Source of the DNA: Pseudoduganella sp.
GTDB lineage: Bacteria; Pseudomonadota; Gammaproteobacteria; Burkholderiales; Burkholderiaceae_D
NCBI GenBank assembly: GCA_021323265.1
Contig: JAJTCO010000015.1
Location: 1 to 50,691 of the forward strand
Reading direction: 5' to 3'
DNA: 50,691 nt
This document shows positions 8,530 through 18,775 of this stretch, in pieces (positions within the stretch are counted from its first letter, which is position 1; each line of letters begins with the position of its first letter). The translations under genes were made by a program, and so were the position numbers. Under the pieces are notes generated by a model. It saw nothing but the letters and a program-made list of their open reading frames with translations, did not search any database and was not told where the DNA came from.

Positions 8530-9042
8530 ATGAACCGCCCACGCCATCCAGCCAGGCTGCAACGCCAGCGCGGTGCCGCCATCGTCGAATTCGCGCTGAT
8601 CTGCATGCTGTTCTTCACCCTGGTGCTCGGCATCATCGAGCTCGGACGCATGCTCTACCTGTACAACACCATGCAGGAAGTCACCCGGCGCGGCGCGCGC
8701 GAGGCGGTGATCCGCTGGGTCAGCGACGCGCCCGCCATCAAGACCATGGCGCTGTTCGGCGGCACCACCCTGCCCGCCGCGCCGGAGCTCACCACCAGCA
8801 ACATCTCGATCAAGTACCTGAATGCCGCCGGCAACGAGGTCACCAACACGCCGCTCGACGCCGGGGACAACATGTCCGCCTGCAACGACGCCTTGCGTAC
8901 CAATGACTGCATCTACAGCGTCAGCGTGTCGCTGGAGAACGTCACCTTCGTTCCCCTTGTCAGCCTGTTTGGCATGTTGAACATCGCGATGCCCACCACG
9001 AAAGTGGTGATGTACGCCGAAAGCCTGGGCTTTACCAACTAG
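8530..9042 (+). CDS. tadE: TadE-family pseudopilin (second copy)
   Basis: The protein of about 170 residues has the TadE signature QRGAAIVEFALICMLFFTLV, then GIIELGRMLYLYNTMQEVTRRGARE. It is a probable substrate of the TadV peptidase and a minor pilin-like component, sometimes called TadF when it is the second TadE-like gene. ATG 8530 is chosen because GAGG at 8521-8524 lies 5 nt upstream. ATG 8518, which overlaps the previous stop, would add four residues. It is similar to the first copy over the first 50 residues but diverges after that, so it is not a recent duplicate. The last residues are hydrophobic or aromatic. Confidence 0.82.
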   Translation: MNRPRHPARLQRQRGAAIVEFALICMLFFTLVLGIIELGRMLYLYNTMQEVTRRGAREAVIRWVSDAPAIKTMALFGGTTLPAAPELTTSNISIKYLNAAGNEVTNTPLDAGDNMSACNDALRTNDCIYSVSVSLENVTFVPLVSLFGMLNIAMPTTKVVMYAESLGFTN

Positions 9043-9055
9043 TGGACGCAACATC

Positions 9056-10216
9056 ATGAAAATCACCGCCATCTCCAGCAACGACAAGCAACTGTTCGAG
9101 ATTGCCCGCATCCTGCGCGAGCGCAGCCAGGCCGACCAGGTCGACGTGCTGCCCGGGCTGCTCGACAAGCTCCCGCGGTTCGAGAACGGTGCGCCGGACC
9201 TGCTGCTGGTGGCGCAGCCGCTGCTGAACGGCGACGACCTGGACCGCCTGGAAACGCTCAGCGCGCAACATCCCGACATGGCCATCGTCCTGGCCTGCCA
9301 GCAGCAAACGCCCGACTTCCTGCTGCAGGCCATGCGCGCCGGGGTGCGCGAAGTGATGCCGATGCCGATCGACGGTGCCCAGCTGCATTCGGCCGTGCGC
9401 CGCATCGACGAGAAGCGCAACTTCAGCGCCCGTTCGCTGGGCAAGGTGCTCGCCTTCATTTCCTGCAAGGGCGGCAGCGGCGCCACCTTCCTCGCCACCA
9501 ACCTCGGTTACGCCCTGGCCGCCGCCGAAGGCAAGAAGGTGGCGCTGTTCGACCTCAACCTGCAGTTCGGCGACGCTTCGCTGTTCGTGTCCGACCAGCG
9601 ACCAGCCGCCAGCGTGGCCAGCGTGGCGCAGCAGATGCACCGCCTGGACGCCTCGCTGCTGCTCTCCAGCATGGTGCAGGTGACGCCCAACTTCCACGTG
9701 CTGGCCGCGCCGGACGACCCGACCCAGGCCAACGACGTGCACCCGGAGCACATCGACGCCCTGCTGCGCCTGGCGCGCCAGCATTACGACTTCGTCCTGC
9801 TCGACATCGGCCGCAGCCTGGACGCCGTCTCGGTGCGCGCCCTGGACCAGGCCGACATGATCTTCCCCATCCTGCAGGCTACGCTGCCGTATATCCGCGA
9901 CGGCAAGCGCCTGCTGCAGGTATTCCGCTCGCTTGACTATCGCAAGGACAAAATCCACCTGATCGTCAACCGCCATTCGAACAACGGCGACATCCGCCTG
10001 CGCGACTGCGAACAAGCCTACGGCATGGAGATGTTCCGCACCATCCCGAACCATTACGAAGCAGCTGCCGCCTCGGTCAACCAGGGCGTTCCGATCCTTC
10101 AGCTGCAGCGCACCAGTCCCATTTCCAAGTCCTTGCAGGATCTGGCGCGTACCCTGGCCGGCGACAGCACCACGGAGTCGCGCGGCTGGCTGTCCCGAAT
10201 TCTCCAGCGCGCCTGA
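9056..10216 (+). CDS. cpaE: TadZ/CpaE pilus-localisation ATPase
   Basis: The 386-residue cytoplasmic protein has an N-terminal receiver-like domain (about 1-120, with no complete acidic pocket evident) and a MinD/ParA-type ATPase domain. The P-loop is CKGGSGATFLATN, with the deviant signature Lys138 but Ala where the usual GK[S/T] lysine would be. Such altered loops are common in TadZ/CpaE. The body continues with KVALFDLNLQFGDAS and DFVLLDIGRSLDAVS. TadZ places the Tad apparatus at the pole or membrane. The upstream region to ATG 9056 lacks a strong Shine-Dalgarno. The TadA ATPase gene follows. Confidence 0.88.
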   Translation: MKITAISSNDKQLFEIARILRERSQADQVDVLPGLLDKLPRFENGAPDLLLVAQPLLNGDDLDRLETLSAQHPDMAIVLACQQQTPDFLLQAMRAGVREVMPMPIDGAQLHSAVRRIDEKRNFSARSLGKVLAFISCKGGSGATFLATNLGYALAAAEGKKVALFDLNLQFGDASLFVSDQRPAASVASVAQQMHRLDASLLLSSMVQVTPNFHVLAAPDDPTQANDVHPEHIDALLRLARQHYDFVLLDIGRSLDAVSVRALDQADMIFPILQATLPYIRDGKRLLQVFRSLDYRKDKIHLIVNRHSNNGDIRLRDCEQAYGMEMFRTIPNHYEAAAASVNQGVPILQLQRTSPISKSLQDLARTLAGDSTTESRGWLSRILQRA

Positions 10217-10250
10217 CCCCGTGCGCTGATAAAAAACGTTGGAGCCGATC

Positions 10251-11624
<1,374 letters not shown>

Positions 11625-11627
11625 GCC

Positions 11628-12605
11628 ATGGACTATCTCTACTACGCCACCGGCATCCTGGTCTTCCTGGCCGTGGTGCTGCTGATCGAGGGCTTGTACC
11701 TGACCTGGAATTCGGCCAAGGGACCGGAAGCGGAGCGCATCTCGCGCCGCCTGCGCATGATGTCGGCCGGCGGCCATGTCGGCGGCGAGAGCCAGTCGAT
11801 GATCAAGAAGCGTCTGCTGAGCGAGTCGCCCCTGTTCCAGCGCCTGCTGCTGCAGTTGCCGCGCGCGAGCCAGGTGGACCGTCTGCTCGAACAGTCCGGC
11901 GTGAGCTGGACCGTGTCGGACCTGATCGTGCTCTCCCTGATCTGCCCCGTGCTGGTGGGCGGACTGACGCTCTACCTGCGCCTGCCGCTGTTCGCGGTGC
12001 TGGCGGCAATGGCGCTCTCCATAAGTTTCCCGCTGCTGTGGGTCATGAACGCCAAGAGCAAGCGCCTGGCCAGGGTCGACCAGCAACTGCCCGACGCGCT
12101 GGACCTGATCGGGCGCGCCCTGCGCGCCGGCCACGCCTTCCCCACCGCCATGAAGATGGTGGGCGACGAGATGAACGCCCCGATCGCCGACGAATTCCGC
12201 GCCACGTTCGACGAGGTCAACTTCGGCATTTCCATGCAGGACGCCCTGATGAACCTGGCCACGCGCGTGCCCAGCACGGACCTGCGCTATTTCGTGATCG
12301 CCGTCCTGATCCAGCGCGAAACCGGCGGCAACCTGGCCGAACTGCTGGACAACATCAGCAAGATCGTGCGCGACCGCATGAAGCTGCTCGGCCAGATTCG
12401 CGTCCTCTCGGCCGAAGGCAGGATGTCGGCCTGGGTACTGGGCCTGCTGCCCTTTGCGGCGGCCCTGATGATCCAGCTGAGCAACCCCGGCTTCCTGTCG
12501 GTGCTGTACACCGATCCGGCCGGCCGCAAGATGGTGGGCACGGCCATCGTGATGATGATCCTCGGCGTGTTCGCCATGCGCAAGATCATCCGGATTCGCG
12601 TCTAG
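11628..12605 (+). CDS. tadB: TadB inner-membrane platform protein
   Basis: The 325-residue membrane protein has an N-terminal helix, a paired hydrophobic segment near residues 100-145 and two C-terminal helices. The T2SSF/GspF-type domain is marked by QLPDALDLIGRALRAGHAFP and the later ETGGNLAELLDNISKIVR. TadB and TadC form the inner-membrane platform that couples TadA to pilin polymerisation. AGAGGA precedes ATG 11628. The next gene, tadC, starts 12 nt after its stop. Confidence 0.92.
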   Translation: MDYLYYATGILVFLAVVLLIEGLYLTWNSAKGPEAERISRRLRMMSAGGHVGGESQSMIKKRLLSESPLFQRLLLQLPRASQVDRLLEQSGVSWTVSDLIVLSLICPVLVGGLTLYLRLPLFAVLAAMALSISFPLLWVMNAKSKRLARVDQQLPDALDLIGRALRAGHAFPTAMKMVGDEMNAPIADEFRATFDEVNFGISMQDALMNLATRVPSTDLRYFVIAVLIQRETGGNLAELLDNISKIVRDRMKLLGQIRVLSAEGRMSAWVLGLLPFAAALMIQLSNPGFLSVLYTDPAGRKMVGTAIVMMILGVFAMRKIIRIRV

Positions 12606-12617
12606 CGGGAGAATGAG

Positions 12618-13571
12618 ATGAACGTCATACAAATCGCCTTCCTGGCCCTGGTGTTCCTGCTGGTGTTCGGCTCGGCCTACCTGCTGATGATGCGCTTTAG
12701 CGCCGACCCGGTGCAAGGCCGCCTGCAGCAGGTGACGGAGCGGCCGGCAGCCACGCGCCGGCGCGAGCGCATCAACGCCAACGTCCTGGCCCGCATCGCG
12801 GCCTGGATGGCGCCGATCGCCAAGCTTTCCGGCGGCGATAGCGAGGAATGGGAAAAGTCCGCGCTGCGCACGCGCTTCATGAACGCCGGCCTGCGCCACT
12901 CCTCGATGGGCGTACTGTACTTCGCAGCCAAGACCACGCTGGCGATCATGCTGCCGCTGGCGTTGTATGCCTCGCTCGTGATGATGCACTCGCGCCTGAG
13001 CGGCAACGGCCTGATGTTCTGGCTGCTGCTGGCCGCCGGCGCCGGCTACTACCTGCCCAACCTCCTGCTTCACTGGGCAATCGACCGCCGCCGCCTGGAG
13101 ATCTTCGAATCCTTCCCCGATGCGCTGGACCTGATGACCGTATGCGTGGAGGCCGGCCTGGCCATGGACGCGGCGCTGCTGCGCGTGGCCGACGAGATCG
13201 GCATCAAGAGCCCGATCCTGGCCGATGAACTACACCTGGTGACGCTGGAGCTGCGCGCCGGCCTGGCCAAGGAACGCGCGCTGCGCAACCTGGCCCTGCG
13301 CACCGGCGTCGAAGACGTGGACGCGCTGGTGGCCATGCTGATCCAGGCCGAACGCTTCGGCACCAGCATCGCCGACTCGCTGCGCGTGCAGTCCGACCAG
13401 CTGCGCACCCGCCGCCGCCAGCGCGCGGAGGAAGCGGCCGCCAAGATTTCCCTGAAACTGCTGTTCCCTTTGATTTTCTTCATCTTCCCGTCGCTGCTGG
13501 TCGTGCTGATGGGGCCTGCCTTCATTTCCATCTATCGCGTGCTGTTGCCAACCATGGCCGGCAACGGCTAA
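12618..13571 (+). CDS. tadC: TadC inner-membrane platform protein
   Basis: The 317-residue protein is the second T2SSF platform protein. The domain is marked by SFPDALDLMTVCVEAGLAMD and the repeat half LAKERALRNLALRTGVEDVD. It ends with EEAAAKISLKLLFPLIFFIF, the conserved TadC C-terminus before the last helix. GGGAGA at 12607-12612 serves as ribosome-binding site. Pairing with TadB immediately upstream is the usual arrangement. Confidence 0.92.
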   Translation: MNVIQIAFLALVFLLVFGSAYLLMMRFSADPVQGRLQQVTERPAATRRRERINANVLARIAAWMAPIAKLSGGDSEEWEKSALRTRFMNAGLRHSSMGVLYFAAKTTLAIMLPLALYASLVMMHSRLSGNGLMFWLLLAAGAGYYLPNLLLHWAIDRRRLEIFESFPDALDLMTVCVEAGLAMDAALLRVADEIGIKSPILADELHLVTLELRAGLAKERALRNLALRTGVEDVDALVAMLIQAERFGTSIADSLRVQSDQLRTRRRQRAEEAAAKISLKLLFPLIFFIFPSLLVVLMGPAFISIYRVLLPTMAGNG

Positions 13572-13584
13572 GAAAGGATTCGCC

Positions 13585-14823
13585 ATGATCAAGCTCAAGC
13601 CAATCGCATTGGCCATAATGGGTTGCGGCCTTCTGCAAGCGTGCAATGCGCCAGGGCCGTCGCGCCCGCTGGCCGTATCGCCCGTCATACGCGGCGACCA
13701 GCCGGCCAACCAGGCTGCCAGCTGGAACCGGCTGGCGCGCTTCCACCACGAGCGCGGGCAACTGGCACTGGCGCTGGGAGCCTACGCGCAGTCGCTGGCC
13801 CTGGACACCAACCAGCTGGAAGCGCGCAATGCGGTGGCCGTGATCGAGGCCCAGCAGGGCAACCTGGAAGGCGCCCGGCGCGCCCTGACGGCCCTGGTCA
13901 ACGACTTTCCCGGCGAAGCGCAGCCGCACACCAACCTGGGCTACGTCCAGCACCTGATGGGCGACTATGCCGGCGCCGCCAGGACGCTGCGGCGCGCCAT
14001 GGCCCTCGGCGCGGGCCCGAAAGCGTTCCAGAACCTGCAGCTGGCCGAAGCGGCGATCCAGGCGGCGCCCGCGCCCGCCGCCAACGAAGCGCAGATCGCT
14101 GCCGCGGCCATCGTCCCCCCGGCCGCGCCAGCCACCGTAGCGGCCATGGCCCCTGCCGTGGAACCGGCGCCTGCACCGGCGACGCGAACACTGCTCGCGC
14201 CAACCGAGGCAAGCGCCCCGGCTGCGCATGCAGCCAAGCCGCCGCTTGCCGTCGCCGCGCCGCAAGCACTGCCTGCACCGCGCGCCGAGCCGCAGCCCCT
14301 GACTGTCGTACCGGTCTCCGCCCGCGAAATCGGCAACCATATGGAGCTGATCAAGGTCGCGTCCAACGTGTACGAGCTGAAGACGCGCGCAGCTGGCGAA
14401 CCGGCAAAGGCGCCAGCGGCGCCGCCGCTCGCTGCCGCCGCAGCGAAACCCGCCGCGCGCGCCGTACCGCAGGCCACCAGCTTGCGCATGGCGCGCCTTG
14501 AAGTTGCCAATGGCAACGGCGTCACAGGCATGGCACGCCGCTTCCGCAACCTGCTGGGCCAGATGGGCATCCCGGTAGAGCGCCTGAGCAACGAGAAGCC
14601 CTACACGCAAGTCAGCACCACCATCCAATACAGCCCCGGCTTCGAGAAGCAGGCAGCGAGCCTGAAGAAGGCCCTGCAAGGCAAGGCGCTGCTGGCCAGC
14701 CGCCAGCTCGCCAGCAGCGACGTGCGCCTGGTGCTGGGCAAGGATGCCGGGCAGAGCCTGAGCGCGGCCACGCAAGCCGCCGGGCTCTCGCTGGTGGCCA
14801 TGCATGACGAAGACGGCAACTGA
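13585..14823 (+). CDS. tadD: TadD-like TPR lipoprotein with LytR_C domain
   Basis: The 412-residue protein has a signal sequence with lipobox LQAC (Cys20). Tetratricopeptide repeats follow at about residues 45-150 (ASWNRLARFHHERGQLALAL; PHTNLGYVQHLMGDYAGAAR). A long Ala/Pro-rich linker at about 155-290 leads to a C-terminal LytR_C-type domain (LRMARLEVANGNGVTGMARR to VRLVLGKDAG). TadD is the pilotin-like TPR lipoprotein of Tad systems. The LytR_C module is better known from Gram-positive LytR-CpsA-Psr proteins but also occurs on envelope TPR proteins. AAAGGA precedes the ATG. It is the last recognisable tad gene in the run. Confidence 0.82.
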   Translation: MIKLKPIALAIMGCGLLQACNAPGPSRPLAVSPVIRGDQPANQAASWNRLARFHHERGQLALALGAYAQSLALDTNQLEARNAVAVIEAQQGNLEGARRALTALVNDFPGEAQPHTNLGYVQHLMGDYAGAARTLRRAMALGAGPKAFQNLQLAEAAIQAAPAPAANEAQIAAAAIVPPAAPATVAAMAPAVEPAPAPATRTLLAPTEASAPAAHAAKPPLAVAAPQALPAPRAEPQPLTVVPVSAREIGNHMELIKVASNVYELKTRAAGEPAKAPAAPPLAAAAAKPAARAVPQATSLRMARLEVANGNGVTGMARRFRNLLGQMGIPVERLSNEKPYTQVSTTIQYSPGFEKQAASLKKALQGKALLASRQLASSDVRLVLGKDAGQSLSAATQAAGLSLVAMHDEDGN

Positions 14824-14862
14824 TACACGCCGGACCCAATTCAAACTCTCGAGGGGTTGCAT

Positions 14863-17238
14863 ATGTTGACGCAATTGAGGACAAACAGCCTGGTGAACTT
14901 CCTGCTGGCCTGCGCGATGGCGGGCATTCTGGCCGCCTGCGGCGGAGGCGGCACCAATGACGGTTGCCAGAACGTCGACCCGTCCCGTTCCGGCGCCCTG
15001 CCAGGGTGCGGCGTGACGGCCACGCCGGGAACCGGCACCGGCAATGGCACCGCCGCCGGGACCGTGACGCTGGCCATTACCGATGCCGGCGGCGCGCCGT
15101 TCAATGCCCTGAGCCCGATCAAGGGCGGCAAGCTGGTGGCGACGGTCAAGAACAACCTCAACCAGCCCATCGTCAATGCGCTCGTCACCTTCAAGAGCAC
15201 TGACACGACGGCCGTCTTTTCGCCTGCCACGGGCACAGCGCTGACCAATTCCAGCGGCGTCGCCAGCGTCGACCTGGCAGCCGGCACACAGGCCGGGGCC
15301 TTCATGGCAAGCGCCAGCACGCCAATGGGCACGGCGACCGTCACCGGCTCCAACAACTACACCGTGACCTTCGGCCCGAATGACGGCACTGCCGGCACCA
15401 CGATGAGTCTCGGTCTCCTGAACGAAAGCGGCGTCGCCATCAGCAATATCACGCCCGAAAGCACGGGGGTGATGCAGGTGGTGGTCAAGGACCGTCAGAA
15501 CAAGCCCGTGCCAAATGTTGCGATCACCTTCAACACGACCGACAGCACGGCCGTGCTGTCTCCCTCGTCGGGCACCGCGCTGACGGACGCCAACGGCGTC
15601 GCCAAGGTCACGCTCGCCAGCGGAACCAAAGCGGGCGCGTTCATCGCGGGGGCAACGGGGACCGTCGGCACCACCACGCTGACTTCGTCCTCCGCCTACT
15701 CCGTCAGCTTCCCTGCCCTGGCGCTCAGCGCCCTCACGTTTACGCCGGCAACCCTGGCCGCAGGCGGCAACGCAAGCATCAGGGTGTCGGTGACGTCGGG
15801 CGGCGCGCCCTACCTGCCGTCGATTCCTGTGGCCTTCTCCTCGCCATGCGCCGATGCGAACAAGGCTGTCATCGGCAGCCCGGTCATGACGCAGAACGGC
15901 GTGGCGGTGGCCAGCTATACCGACAAGGGCTGCGGCACGGCCGATACGGTCAAGGCCAGCATTGCGACGCCATCGGGAACCGTCGTCAGGTTCGGCACCA
16001 TCACGGTGTTGCCGCCAGCGGCCGGCTCCCTGAGCTTCGCGGGCGTCAGCAACAGCAACATCGCCCTGGTCGGCACTGGCGGTCCTGGCCGAGTAGAGTT
16101 CTCCAGCGTCAGGTTCCGCCTGTTCGACGAAAACGGCAATCCCCTGGCAGGCAAGCAGCTGGACTTCACGTTCGCCGATACGGCAGGCCTGACCAGGACC
16201 ATCGGCGGGCTCGATCTGAAGCCCACCTCCGCCATCACCGACCAGGACGGCTATGCCAGCACGGTCGTCGGCAACGGCACCATTCCCACCTCCGTCAGGG
16301 TCCTTGCCACGACGACCAACGCGAACAACCAGCTGCTGACGACCGTCTCCAGCATCCTTGTCGTGTCCACCGGCATCCCGGACCAGCGCCACTTCTCGGT
16401 CCGCCCGGTCATCGGCAACTGCGAGGGCCGCGACTGGATTCGCGAGTGCACGCAGGTCGTTGCCCACGTCGCCGACCACTTCGGCAATCCCGTCCCGGAC
16501 GGCACCGCGGTCAACTTCACCACCGAATCGGGCATGATCGATGCTTCGTGCCTGACAGCGAACGGCATCTGCACAGTCAAGCTGTTCTCCTCGAACACCA
16601 AGTTCCCCGACGGTCGCTTGACCGTGCTGGCTTACGCCGTGGGCGAAGAAACGCTGTTCGACAACAACGGCAACAACGTGTACGACCCCGGTGAAGTCTT
16701 TAACGACAAGAGCCCGGACATCTTCCGCGACGACAGCGAGAACGCACGCTGGGATGCTGGCGAGCCTTGCATTGGTCCGAACAACAACAGCGCCTGCTCG
16801 ACGGCGGGCGATGGGGTGTACAACGGCGTGTTGCGCCGGCCGCAAGTACGCAGTGCCCAGACCCTGTACGTGTCGGATACGTACACGCAGATCTTCTCCG
16901 GCAGCGATGCCCAGTTCGAGGCGCCAGCTTCCCTGTCCTGCAGCCCCGGCCGCACCACCACCGCAGCCATCCGGGTGTTCGACGTGGCGCGCAACCTGAT
17001 GCCTGCCGGTACGAGCATCGGATTCACGGTGGCCTTCGCTGTTGGCACCGGCTCGGTCTCGCCCGATGGCGATGCCGTGCGCAATGTCGTGCATTCGATC
17101 GGCATGGCGGCGCCGATCCCGACTTACGCCTTGACCATCACCTGCCCGCCCGCGGCCACCACCGGGATGCTGAAGATCCTGGTGACGACGCCTTTGGGAA
17201 TCAAGACGCCGTTGGAGATCCCCATCACCGTCAACTAA
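14863..17238 (+). CDS. large Ig-like (Big_1-type) surface lipoprotein
   Basis: The 791-residue protein has a lipobox signal ending LAAC-GGGG (Cys26). At least two invasin-type Ig repeats follow at about 65-175 and 180-290, each with a VxN/DxxxxPVxNAxVTF strand and a GTALTxxxGVAxVxLAxGT strand. More divergent Ig-like segments run to about 520. A stretch at about 610-650 is rich in Asp and Asn (DNNGNNVYDPGE; RDDSENARWDAGEP) and resembles calcium-binding loops. ATG 14863 is chosen over TTG 14857 because GAGGGG at 14851-14856 fits it. It lies 39 nt behind tadD and could be an adhesin co-expressed with the pilus; that role is inference. Its 3' end overlaps the convergent MocR gene by 8 nt. Confidence 0.8.
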   Translation: MLTQLRTNSLVNFLLACAMAGILAACGGGGTNDGCQNVDPSRSGALPGCGVTATPGTGTGNGTAAGTVTLAITDAGGAPFNALSPIKGGKLVATVKNNLNQPIVNALVTFKSTDTTAVFSPATGTALTNSSGVASVDLAAGTQAGAFMASASTPMGTATVTGSNNYTVTFGPNDGTAGTTMSLGLLNESGVAISNITPESTGVMQVVVKDRQNKPVPNVAITFNTTDSTAVLSPSSGTALTDANGVAKVTLASGTKAGAFIAGATGTVGTTTLTSSSAYSVSFPALALSALTFTPATLAAGGNASIRVSVTSGGAPYLPSIPVAFSSPCADANKAVIGSPVMTQNGVAVASYTDKGCGTADTVKASIATPSGTVVRFGTITVLPPAAGSLSFAGVSNSNIALVGTGGPGRVEFSSVRFRLFDENGNPLAGKQLDFTFADTAGLTRTIGGLDLKPTSAITDQDGYASTVVGNGTIPTSVRVLATTTNANNQLLTTVSSILVVSTGIPDQRHFSVRPVIGNCEGRDWIRECTQVVAHVADHFGNPVPDGTAVNFTTESGMIDASCLTANGICTVKLFSSNTKFPDGRLTVLAYAVGEETLFDNNGNNVYDPGEVFNDKSPDIFRDDSENARWDAGEPCIGPNNNSACSTAGDGVYNGVLRRPQVRSAQTLYVSDTYTQIFSGSDAQFEAPASLSCSPGRTTTAAIRVFDVARNLMPAGTSIGFTVAFAVGTGSVSPDGDAVRNVVHSIGMAAPIPTYALTITCPPAATTGMLKILVTTPLGIKTPLEIPITVN

Positions 17239-18670
17239 CCCCGCCCACCTCGCGCTGCAGGAACCGCCAGATCTCCGGCGCCTGCAGCGCGGCGATGTTC
17301 AGGCGCATGTAGCGCGACGGCAGCTGGCTTGGCGAGAACAGGCTGCCAGGCGCCAGCAGCAAGCCTTGCGCCATCGCCTTCTCGGTCAGCACATTCGTGT
17401 CGCACCCCGCATCCACCCACACGAACATTCCCGCCGGCGGCGCACTGGCAATGCGCATGCCGGTCTTTTCCAGCTGCCGCACGATGCGCGAGCGCAGGCC
17501 GTCCAGCCGCACGCGCATGCGCTCGGTATGCTTGCGGTAACTCCCTTCCGACAGCACCTTGTGCACGACCCGCTCGCCAATGTCGCTGGTGGTCAAGGTC
17601 TGCAGCATCTTGCGGTCGGCCAGGCGCAATGCCAGCTCGTCGGACGTGGCGATGAAGCCCACGCGCAGGTTAGCCGCCATGGTCTTGGAGAAGCCGCCCA
17701 GGTAGATCACGCGGTTCAGCTGGTCCAGCGCGGCCAGGCGGGTGGCCGGCTGCACGCTGCTTCCGGGATGCAGGTCGCAGTAGATGTCGTCCTCCACGAT
17801 GGTGATGTCGTGCTCCTCCGCGATGCGCAGGATCTGGAAGGCCTTGGCCGCCGACAGCGAGGTGGAGCTGGGGTTGTGCAGGACGGAGTTGATGACGTAC
17901 AGCTTGGGCTTGTGGATGGCGGCCAGTGCGGCCAATTGCTCGATGTCGGGGCCGTCGGCCAGGCGCGGGATGCCGATCACGCGCGCACCGAGGGCGGCAA
18001 AGGAGCCGAACATCAGGAACCAGGCCGGATCGTCCACGAACACCGTATCGCCGGGCCGCGTGAATTCGCGCGCCACCATGTCAAGTGCCTGCGTCACGCC
18101 GGCCGTGGTGACGATCTGCTCCGGCGCGGCGCCGATCTCCAGTTCCGCCAGCTTGTGCTGCAGATGCTGGCGCAGCGGCAGGTAGCCCTGCGGTACGCCG
18201 TAGTTCAGCAGGATATTGCTGTGCTGGCGGCTGATGGCGCGCAAGGCATTGCCGATTGCCGCGCCATCGAGCCAGTCGGCCGGCAGCACGCCCGTACCGG
18301 GCATGTACTGGTGCGGCACCGTGCGGAACATATTGCGCACCAGCCACACCACATCCAGCGCGTGCGTATTGTCCGGCGGCGCCAGGCCGGAGGTGCGCGC
18401 GCCCGGCTGCGGCGTTTGCAGCGGTGCGCGGTCGCGGATGAAGAAGCCGGCGCCGCGCCGCGACTCCAGGTAGCCGCGCGCCACCAGCTTGTCGTAGGCG
18501 CCCACCACGGTGAAGGGCGACACGCCATGGCTGCTGGCGAACTGGCGGATGGACGGCATGCGCGTGCCGGCGCGCAGCACGCGGTCGTCGATGCGGGCCG
18601 CGACGCTGCGCACGATCTGGTCGCCGAGCGACTCGCCAGCTGCGCGGGACAGGAGGATTGTATTGGTCAT
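17231..18670 (-). CDS. MocR-type GntR/aminotransferase transcription regulator
   Basis: The 479-residue protein has an N-terminal GntR winged helix (QIVRSVAARIDDRVLRAGTR; SVRQ-like MPSIRQFASSHGVSPFTVVG). It is joined to a fold-type I aminotransferase domain with YGVPQGYLPLRQHL, the PLP pocket NPSSTSLS-like region, EDDIYCDL and the PLP lysine motif GGFSKTMAANLRVG. MocR regulators bind PLP or amino-acid ligands and often direct-repeat operators. It is divergent from the dehydratase gene across 105 bp containing an 11-bp direct repeat, so it most likely controls that gene and the exporter behind it. The ligand cannot be told. Confidence 0.88.
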   Translation of the reverse strand: MTNTILLSRAAGESLGDQIVRSVAARIDDRVLRAGTRMPSIRQFASSHGVSPFTVVGAYDKLVARGYLESRRGAGFFIRDRAPLQTPQPGARTSGLAPPDNTHALDVVWLVRNMFRTVPHQYMPGTGVLPADWLDGAAIGNALRAISRQHSNILLNYGVPQGYLPLRQHLQHKLAELEIGAAPEQIVTTAGVTQALDMVAREFTRPGDTVFVDDPAWFLMFGSFAALGARVIGIPRLADGPDIEQLAALAAIHKPKLYVINSVLHNPSSTSLSAAKAFQILRIAEEHDITIVEDDIYCDLHPGSSVQPATRLAALDQLNRVIYLGGFSKTMAANLRVGFIATSDELALRLADRKMLQTLTTSDIGERVVHKVLSEGSYRKHTERMRVRLDGLRSRIVRQLEKTGMRIASAPPAGMFVWVDAGCDTNVLTEKAMAQGLLLAPGSLFSPSQLPSRYMRLNIAALQAPEIWRFLQREVGGVS

Positions 18671-18706
18671 ATCACCATCACAGTGTGTGAAAGTATTCGT
18701 GCAAGT

Positions 18707-18727
18707 GTACTGGTACTGTACTGGTTA
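18707..18727. promoter_or_regulatory. direct repeat, candidate MocR operator
   Basis: GTACTGGTAC (18707-18716) and GTACTGGTTA (18718-18727) form a direct repeat with an 11-bp period, in the 105-bp gap between the MocR gene and the divergent dehydratase gene. MocR dimers are known to bind direct repeats spaced by about a helical turn. Binding here is inferred. Confidence 0.5.
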
Positions 18728-18775
18728 CTTATTCTACGATACACCCATCCCCCACCAATTGCCAGTGAGACCGCC

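Noticed and set aside
8051..9042. Recent duplication of tadE
   Set aside because: The two TadE-like proteins share only the pilin-like N-terminus; their C-terminal halves differ, as expected for distinct TadE/TadF roles.
17366..18775. Extended N-terminus for the threonine dehydratase frame
   Set aside because: The open frame upstream of ATG 18776 lies antisense to the MocR gene and has shadow-type composition; the enzyme is complete from 18776.
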